Program-made: the position numbers and the translations under genes | The notes under the pieces: model-generated | What the model saw: the letters and a program-made list of their open reading frames with translations, nothing else | Told to the model about the DNA's origin: nothing | Database searches by the model: none | Source of the DNA: Dactylellina haptotyla | Lineage: Eukaryota > Ascomycota > Orbiliomycetes > Orbiliales > Orbiliaceae | DNA length: 64,000 nt | NCBI GenBank assembly: GCA_031310005.1 | Contig: CM062387.1 | Span: forward strand, 1,488,001-1,552,000 | Direction: 5' to 3' | In this document: positions 56,995 through 64,000 of the stretch, piece by piece | Layout of the letters: every line of letters starts with the position of its first letter | How positions within the stretch are numbered: the stretch's first letter is position 1

Positions 56995-59900
56995 ATGGCT
57001 GCCATGGGTATATCGACTTCGAGAGATATCTCAGAACTCGGACTAGAATCGCTAGCGTTTAGGCATAGCCCCGCTCGACTACTTATTGCAGATTCGAGCG
57101 ACAATATTGTCGGGATCAACGATGCAGCGCGACGGTTTCTGTTTCCGGGTTCTGCATTGTCCGAACCTATTTCTAGGCTCGTTCCAAAGCTGAAAGATCT
57201 TCCTCTCACCCTTCTCGACGATGGTGCACAAAGGCAAGTATATCACAAATGTCCTCCCTGAATGCACAAACCACGGCGAATACGTAATTTTCGGTCGATA
57301 TTGCGACGAAAAAGGCGACCTGGTTTTCGCGATCTCGCGCTTACACGTCTGAAACGGTAACAAGTTCTAATTCATTGAGCTCTACAGATGGATCAATCTC
57401 CACCAAGTTTTGGCTAACGTTCGCGAAGAACTCAAAGCTGGCGACACCTCTCACAACAATGTGGATGCCGTAACGATTGGAACTCACCCCGAACCAAATG
57501 TACCCGTTCGAATAGAATCGTCCGTGTTACGGACTTCGGCTGGGACAATATACACAAGTCTTTGCCTAACTCCTTCAAGCGCAGATGCCGACGGGGAGCG
57601 GAATACGACCGCTGTTGTCCCCAAGCTGATGCATATGAAGGACAAAATACTCGACCACATGCACGAGCTTGTTGTCTTTTGCCTCTCAGTGGATGGAAAC
57701 CTTCTCGTCACCAACAAGGCCGCCCAAGCACTTCTGGGTGACAGCACACCTGTAGTAGGTCGAGGGATCGACTGGTTGAAGGAACGGTGGAAGGTCTACG
57801 AGCCGGATTTCTCGGCTGAGATCCCGTTTGAGAGATGGGGTATATACGCACTTCTCACCGAGGGCGAGATCGTCCGCCAAACCATCGGATACTACGACCC
57901 CCAAGGACAACCAAAGATTATCGAACTAGGCGGAGAACCCATTAAAGACGATGACGGGAACCTCGTAGCTGGAAGTGCGTCACCTGTAATCCTCCTTTCC
58001 TTTCGTTTCTAGCCTGCAGTTACGCGCGATTTTGTGTTGTATCCAACACGCAACACGGGATATTTCTAACGTGTGGAGTGTATAGTTGTTTGGCTCAAGG
58101 ACGAGACAAGTTGGCATATGAAAGGCGAAGAGAAGTTTAGACGGATATGTAACTCCATTCCGCAGATGGTATGTGCTTCTTTGCCTTTCCCGCCTGTCAG
58201 TTATTCATGCCTGACCATTACCTACTTTGTCCTAGATGTTTGCCCTTACCCCGGACATCAAACCGGAATACTTCAACCAGCGCTGGTACGAATATACCGG
58301 CATGTCGATCGAAGACACGAGTAATGATTCTATGGGATCGAACCCGTTCTGGAATATTTGTCATCCCGTGAGATTGCCATGACCCCCCAACTTTCTAAAC
58401 AGCTTCAGCAATCTCACATCGAATCGCGGAACGAGTAGGAGGATCAAGTGGCAGTCGAAGATGCCTGGAAGCTTGCCATGGTATCAGAAACACCAGTCCA
58501 AATCCAATTCAGATGCAGAGACTCAGAGGGCTCGTACCGTTGGATGTTGTGCCGTGTAAGCCGGGCTAGTGATATCATCGAAAGCTACTTACAAAATCCA
58601 CTGACGATCAATTCGACTTAGGCGAACTGTGATTTTGACGAAGATGGGAAAGCTTCCAAGTGGTAAGTTGGGTTGTGCAACAGTATGCTCTGATAAATTA
58701 CCGATCTAACGATTCCTGCAGGTATGGCACTTTGACGGACATTAATGACCGTAAGATGACACAGATACCTGATCGTACCACACCCATTAAATCAACTGAT
58801 GTTGTTTCTACAGAAATTGAAGCCGTTGAAGAACAATGCCGGCTTCGTAACCAGCTTTCACAGATTATTGTCAGTAGCCAATTATGCGTTATGACTATCG
58901 AAAACACGCCAGATAGGCGAATAGCTACCCTGGATGGTCGAATGATCTTTCCCGTTGGGGATAAGCTTGCCATTGGAGCGAATTTCCTGGAAGCCTTCAA
59001 GGGACACGATCAATTTACACAACCGCTGGAACGTATTTTGACGAAACCAAGCGAAATGATTGGACCCGATATCACGGCTGAAATTGAAATGAAGGGGAAA
59101 TGGTTTCGATGTAGGTTTACACCTACGGGTCCCCGAAATGTGCCCGCGGCGGGGAGACCGGAAAGCATCTCGCCGACAAAAACGAGCCCGATAGAATCAA
59201 TTGTGCTAGTCGCGGCGGATGTCACGGCAAGATATGTGGCAGACAAAGAGAAATCACAGCTCGAGGAGCGAGAATCGGCGGCTGTAAAAGAATCGCAGCT
59301 GAAGAGCACATTCTTGGCTAATGCGTCTCACGAGATCCGAACGTATGTGCACCGACCAATGTAGCTGCCAAAATTGCAGATCTAATTTTGCTCTATAGGC
59401 CAATCTCTCAAATTATCGGCATGTCGGAAGTTCTTCTTGAAACCCATCTCGGTATATATCTCGAAGCCACTATCGTCTTTGACTCTCCACTGACAGTTTC
59501 ATAGAACCTCAACAAAAGGATTTCACCACGAATATCAACAGAAGCGCGAACGCTTTGAAAGCTATCATTTCGGACATCCTCGACTTATCTAAGATTGAAG
59601 CTAAAAAGATGACAATCTCGAATAGCGCATTCGATCTCAGTCTTCTACTTAGCGATATCATCGAGATGTTCAAGGTTACAACTAGCAAGAAGGGCCTGAG
59701 TTTTGAGCACATTAGCATTCTGGACGAACCCGACCATCTTGTCATCGGGGACCAGGGAAGAGTTCGGCAGATCTTGACAAATTTGATGGGAAACGTATGT
59801 GGTTTTATAAACACAAGACAAAAATATTAGAGCTAACGCTTAGGGTTACAGGCGTTCAAATTTACTTCGGATGGTTTCATTCGTATGACCACCATGCGAG

Positions 59901-60995
59901 ACTACGACCAGTCGGACCCGGATAGAGTGCGGATTCGATTTATCGTCGAAGACAGTGGCGTCGGAATATCGGATGAAGCTTTGAAGAAGATTTTCCTTCC
60001 CTTCAGTCAGGCGGATCACACGACCAGTGCTAAATTTGGTGGAACCGGTTTGGGACTTTCAATCTCAAAAGAGGTCAGTAAAATACTTCTATACGATAAA
60101 ACATTGATCGCTAAAGATTTACCCAAATAGTTGGTTGAATTAATGCACGGTGAGATTGCACTTGAGAGATCGAAGGGCAGCCCCGGCTGTGTCGCCTGGT
60201 TCTCTATTCCTTTCCAACGCTACGACGGCCGAAAAGACATCGAAAAGGTTCATGACAGCGATAACGCAATGCATCGCTTCCGATTCGAGATGGAGAGAGC
60301 GATGATGCGCCACGACGAAGAGAATTCATCCGTAGGATCGATTAGTCCGGCACCATCGCCTCGCGCCAAAGCTGCCCAGCTGTACCATGCAGCGGCTGCA
60401 TCGTCGAGCAAATCGAAATCACCGCTTCCTGCGAGTTTGATGCCACCACCAGACCATCCCGCATCATCGACAGCCAAGGGTATAACGTCGCCGATCGAAC
60501 CTAGACCGAGTGATCCCGCTAGGATACTGTTAATCGAAGACGACGCAATTATCAGGAGCGTTATCGTCAAGCACCTCCAGGGGTTTGGGTGTAAAGTGTA
60601 CACGGCTGACAACGGACAACTTGGTCTGGATTTGTTGGAAAAGACATCAAAACGAGGTGATCTTCCGGATCTTGTTTTCACCGATTGTCGGATGCCGGTG
60701 ATGGTACGCTACTAGTTCCCTGTCAGCAATCTTACGATAGAAGTTAACATTCGAGACCGAAATATAGGACGGCTATACATTTGCTACAAGAGTGCGAACC
60801 CATCCTGTCGCTGTGATTCGAAACCTACCCGTCGTCGCAATGTCCGCAGCAACAACCGACGAAGAAAAGGCGCACTGCACTGAAGTCGGAATGAGCCATT
60901 TTCTGCCAAAGCCAGCGAAGAAGGAGGAGCTGTACGAAGTCCTTTCGCTATTCTTGAAGCCGAAGCGAAAGAAGAAGAAGACTTCGTCGGGTTGA
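56995..60995 (+). CDS. PAS-containing hybrid histidine kinase
   Basis: This two-component sensor autophosphorylates on His and passes phosphate to its own receiver Asp, then to an Hpt protein. Twelve exons are inferred: 56995-57233, 57388-57974, 58086-58168, 58236-58367, 58439-58555, 58622-58662, 58722-59342, 59399-59451, 59505-59794, 59852-60073, 60131-60703 and 60768-60995 (1061 residues). Phases agree throughout; intron 1 needs a GC donor (AG|GCAAGT). PAS-like regions lie near 20-80, 170-275, 296-420 (FNQRWYEYTGM, then HPEDQ) and 430-555. His603 sits in NASHEIRTPI, the N box in NLMGNAFKFT, and G boxes in VEDSGVGI and GGTGLGLSISK. The receiver begins RILLIEDD (Asp932, Asp933), has Asp980 in FTDCRMPVM and Lys1034, and ends in a basic tail. 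No membrane segment is visible, so it is probably cytosolic. The signal is unknown and the fungal kinase group was not determined. Confidence 0.94.
57234..57387 (+). other. Probable GC-AG intron in the histidine kinase gene
   Basis: Its borders are AG|GCAAGT and CTACAG|A, with a TTCTAAT branch 15-20 bases before the acceptor. The donor is the near-perfect form that GC introns usually need. Removal keeps the frame (Arg80, Trp81). At 154 nt it is the longest intron of the gene, and it contains a 39-codon open frame of coding character in the +1 frame; see findings. Confidence 0.6.
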
Positions 60996-62569
60996 TCCGG
61001 GTGGAATTAAACTTGCACTTTAAAAAGGAAAGAGAACGATAAAGGATTTACGACAGAACAGATACATTTAATGCTCAAGACTCGAATTAATTTACGGCCG
61101 AAATCTGGTAGCAGAACCCCCTTTCTCATCCCTATTCAATGCTACTCATACCACGATAAATTCTGTCTCCCAGACCCTTTCGTCTGCAGTTTGGTTTACG
61201 AGACAGTTTACCCTCTTATCCTGGGTAGTAAGAAACACACACCCACTCTTGCCTTCTTTATGATTTCCGTACCTTGTTATAGCATATATTTTGATGTATC
61301 CAAATCAAACCTCCCCAACCATTTGCCGGCGTTTTTACCAAGGGACGCAACATTATTGACTTGTTTGTTTTCTACAGGATTTGGTCTTTCTTTCTTTCTC
61401 TTCCTCTCTTGCCGATTGTTTGAAATCGGATCTGTTCATCACCATAGCATTTCAAACTCTAGAATTCATATTTTAATGGCTCGAAACCCTTTCTTGTATT
61501 TTTCCCTTTCCTCTTCTTCTTCTAAACCTCTTTTATTACTGGTTTTGATTGATGAATATTCATTCTTCCTGTCGCTTACCGTATCGCACAAATTATTTAT
61601 TTTTCTCAGCACTTTGTTATATCCTTTCATATACATACAATAGGAATCGTTTGACATCATGGCCCAAACGATATTTTTTAAAGAATGTAATTAAGTACTT
61701 TACTCATCTTTCGCTCGCGGTTTGTTTTTCTTGTTTGAAGAAAAATACTCCCAGCGAAGAACAAGACGTTCCCTCTCCTGTATATAAACCTATCATTTAT
61801 AGTAGAAAAGAAAAAAAATATATAGCATGCATCCAACGGAAACAAATCCAGTAAGCTGATAGATCTATACCTCAATGTCTTGAATTCATGAAAGGTACAA
61901 GTATTCACACACGAAACTATCATTTTCACAATCGAGAACGTAGTAAGGATATCGAACAAAGTGATCAAAGAGATATCAAAGGTAGACCGAAAGAAAAGTA
62001 TATAATCCCCATTTTATTCAACAAAAGCTTTTTTATATATGTGTAACTTATACCATCATATGCATGTATGCATTTCCAATCGGAAGAAGAAGAAAAAAGG
62101 ATACATATATATCCACAAAGGAAAAAAGGGCAACCGAAAAAAAAAGTAAGCACTTGAACCAAATACGCATTGGTTCTCTTTTCTTTTATTCATCTCATTT
62201 CATTATACCTGAAAACTGAAAAAACAGAAATGCTTCAAGACAGATACACGCAGACATAATATATATGGTGGAGATTATGCATGGTTTCCCAAGAGTAGTT
62301 TGTAAATGACACTCATGGTAGAAGGATGGATGGGTGGGATATAGACAGGGTATGGTGAACGGCTGGGTGGTATCCGTGGAAAGTCAACCGGTGAGGTTGA
62401 GGGGTATTAAGATGTTCGAGAAACAATCGCATGCGAGTTATAGGTTGGTTGCTCGCTCCGTGGGATTATAGGTTGGGTGGCACGTTTAAATGAAAACGCG
62501 GGAGGAGTGGGCGGATATATAGGTCGAAGGGGTGGCTGAATCGTAACTTTGGAATAGCTCGGGCAGTTT
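60996..62569. other. Convergent AT-rich 3' region
   Basis: This lies between the stop codons of the histidine kinase and the mitoferrin gene. It is pyrimidine-rich on the plus strand to about 61,600, then very AT-rich. No gene is recognised. Confidence 0.5.
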
Positions 62570-64000
62570 CTACACTGGGTTGTTGCGATTATAGAAATAG
62601 TACCTGGAAGTGGATGATATTAGCTTCTATTTCGGTCCGTAAGTTGACACCTTGCGGAAACTCACTTGGCCATCTCGTAGCTGGTCCAGCATATCGCTGT
62701 ACTGGGCATGGCATTCACGATTCTGGGCTTCAGTCCTCTCGCGAAGCCTTTGAGCCCTTCGCGCTCATTGATGATCCGCGCGGCATCAAATAGGCTACTG
62801 CAGTTCCTTATCCTGACGTCCGAGCTGTTCCCTCTGGTCTGCAACATGGTCTTGATCACATCCAGCGGTGTTGTCAACCCAGCAGCAACAGCACCGGCCA
62901 AGCCACCGCTGACACAATGCGTCAGCGGATCGTATTTCTTTTGCGGATTCAGCACCTTCGATAGGGATTCGTATGCGGTGAACTGTATCGCTGTGAAGGG
63001 GATGGTCATGGCCAGGGTCGTTGGGTAGGAGACGTAGAAGGCCCGCAGTCCTTCCAGGCGGTGCACCGTTCGCGCGCAATCGTACACGGAGCTGTACGTT
63101 GAGTTGTGCATTTGCATGCGTTGTTTGATCACTATTCCCCATCGCAGACATGTTAGCACGAACAACTCCTTGTGGTTTTTTTTGCAATTTTTTCATTCCC
63201 ACAAACGCTCGCTCCTGTTGTTGACGGGGCAGGCGGTAGAGGTTTTAGGTTTGAGGGGGTCGACTTACCATCAAACGGGTTCATCAGGGCATCGCTGGCG
63301 ATTGTTGCGCATGCGCCGGCAGTCGCTGTAGGTGGTCGCCCATGTCTGTCAGCATTTATCCATCCACACACACGCGGTGTCTCACCCCGCTTTCCTCTCA
63401 GCTCTTTCTTTTGATATTTCGTGTATCCGTCTTTCTCAGCTCGGTGGTAGGGTTGTTGTTACGTACCCACGGCAATCGGGTGGTGCTCATTCCCGACATT
63501 TCCTCCCAGATTGTGCTTCACGAATTCGTATGTAGCAAAGTAGACGGCGTGCGCGGGGCCTGTGTTTCTCTTGTTAGCTCGCCGCATTCCCATAATTTTA
63601 AGATATCGTTCCAGTGTCTCGTAGATACGATTTCGGAGGGGTGGGGGGCAGCATACCAGCCCCAACGACCACACTGCTGATTCCCCGCCATAACGTCCTC
63701 GCGCCTTCTGTCGCGGAAATCTGAGAGACGGCGTTTGCGATTCCGGTGTATGCCGTTGCGGACGCGGGATTGACGATTTGCATTCTCGTCTAGATTGTCA
63801 TGTTAGCCTCTGTTTCTGATCTGACAGCATCATATCTCTTCTCAGTGATTCCCGTAGCCCGCTCCACTCCCAAGACATGCGTCTATAGGAGTGATATAAG
63901 AGTTTTTTTGGGCGGGAAACACCGTATTTATTCTGAGTATTAGGGTATCAACGCACCTTGATCGCGTCTACGGGGTACATGACGGTATGCTCCATGATAC
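62570..64000 (-). CDS. MRS4: Mitoferrin (Mrs3/Mrs4-type mitochondrial iron carrier), 5' end outside the window
   Basis: This mitochondrial carrier family protein imports ferrous iron for heme and Fe-S synthesis. Six exons are visible: 63957-64000 (partial), 63657-63789, 63467-63559, 63269-63325, 62666-63131 and 62570-62603; phases agree and most introns show CTAAY or CTGAC branches. About 275 residues are seen, with the first part beyond the right edge. Carrier signatures appear at each repeat: YPVDAIKTRMQ (repeat 1), NPFDVIKQRMQMHN (repeat 2) and TPLDVIKTMLQTRG (repeat 3). VGAGPAHAVYFATYE and the MEHTVMYP lead-in are typical of mitoferrins, and the Met-Xaa-His/Asn pattern lies where iron contacts are proposed. 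It ends YYFYNRNNPV. Introns are unusually dense for the gene length. It is convergent with the histidine kinase. Confidence 0.93.

Noticed and set aside
58368-58438. Apparent frameshift and stop in the third PAS domain of the histidine kinase
   Set aside because: Explained by a 71-nt intron (GTGAGA...TAG) whose removal gives the conserved HPEDQ block in frame.

Overview
The window is a piece of nuclear genome from a filamentous ascomycete (Pezizomycotina). The evidence is the mix of compact genes with short introns (about 50-150 nt), GT-AG borders and CTRAY-type branch points, together with fungal families: NADP-glutamate dehydrogenase, S1/P1 nuclease, a PAS-rich hybrid histidine kinase, Rqc1/TCF25, Msn5/exportin-5, Alg11 and Eco1. 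The class cannot be fixed from sequence alone; Leotiomycetes is a guess. No rRNA, convincing tRNA, CRISPR array, intact transposon or virus-like element was recognised.

Layout. 1-16.6 kb: a small conserved hypothetical gene (3581-4138, +), NADP-GDH (7092-8533, +), a newly modelled spliced three-TM orphan (8723-9499, -), a peroxisomal-type SCP2 thiolase (10657-12126, +) and a disordered CCHC zinc-knuckle protein (15200-16633, -). 16.6-26.0 kb: about 9.4 kb with no supportable gene. 26.0-42.4 kb: a dense housekeeping block with Oxa1/Cox18-type mitochondrial insertase (+), ALG11 (-), RQC1/TCF25 (+, divergent from ALG11), S1/P1 nuclease (-), an acidic disordered probable nuclear protein (-) and MSN5/exportin-5 (-). 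42.4-49.8 kb: an intron-containing secreted protein with TVT repeats, a Kex2-like site and a duplicated C-terminal module (+), then ECO1 (-). 49.8-57.0 kb: a second gene-free stretch of about 7.2 kb. 57.0-64.0 kb: a 12-exon hybrid histidine kinase (+) and a mitoferrin carrier (MRS3/4-like, -) that runs off the right edge.

Most genes are unrelated housekeeping functions (nitrogen assimilation, lipid beta-oxidation, N-glycan assembly, ribosome quality control, nuclear export, cohesion, mitochondrial biogenesis and iron import). Nothing here forms an obvious biosynthetic cluster or defence system.

The most interesting points are: (1) the first intron of the histidine kinase, which looks like a GC-AG intron yet holds a +1 frame that could complete the first PAS domain; (2) an in-frame, stop-free intron in MSN5; (3) a cluster of TACATG/CATGTA motifs downstream of the zinc-knuckle gene; (4) the secreted duplicated-module protein. 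Exon borders were worked out by hand from splice consensus and frame continuity and have not been tested against transcripts.
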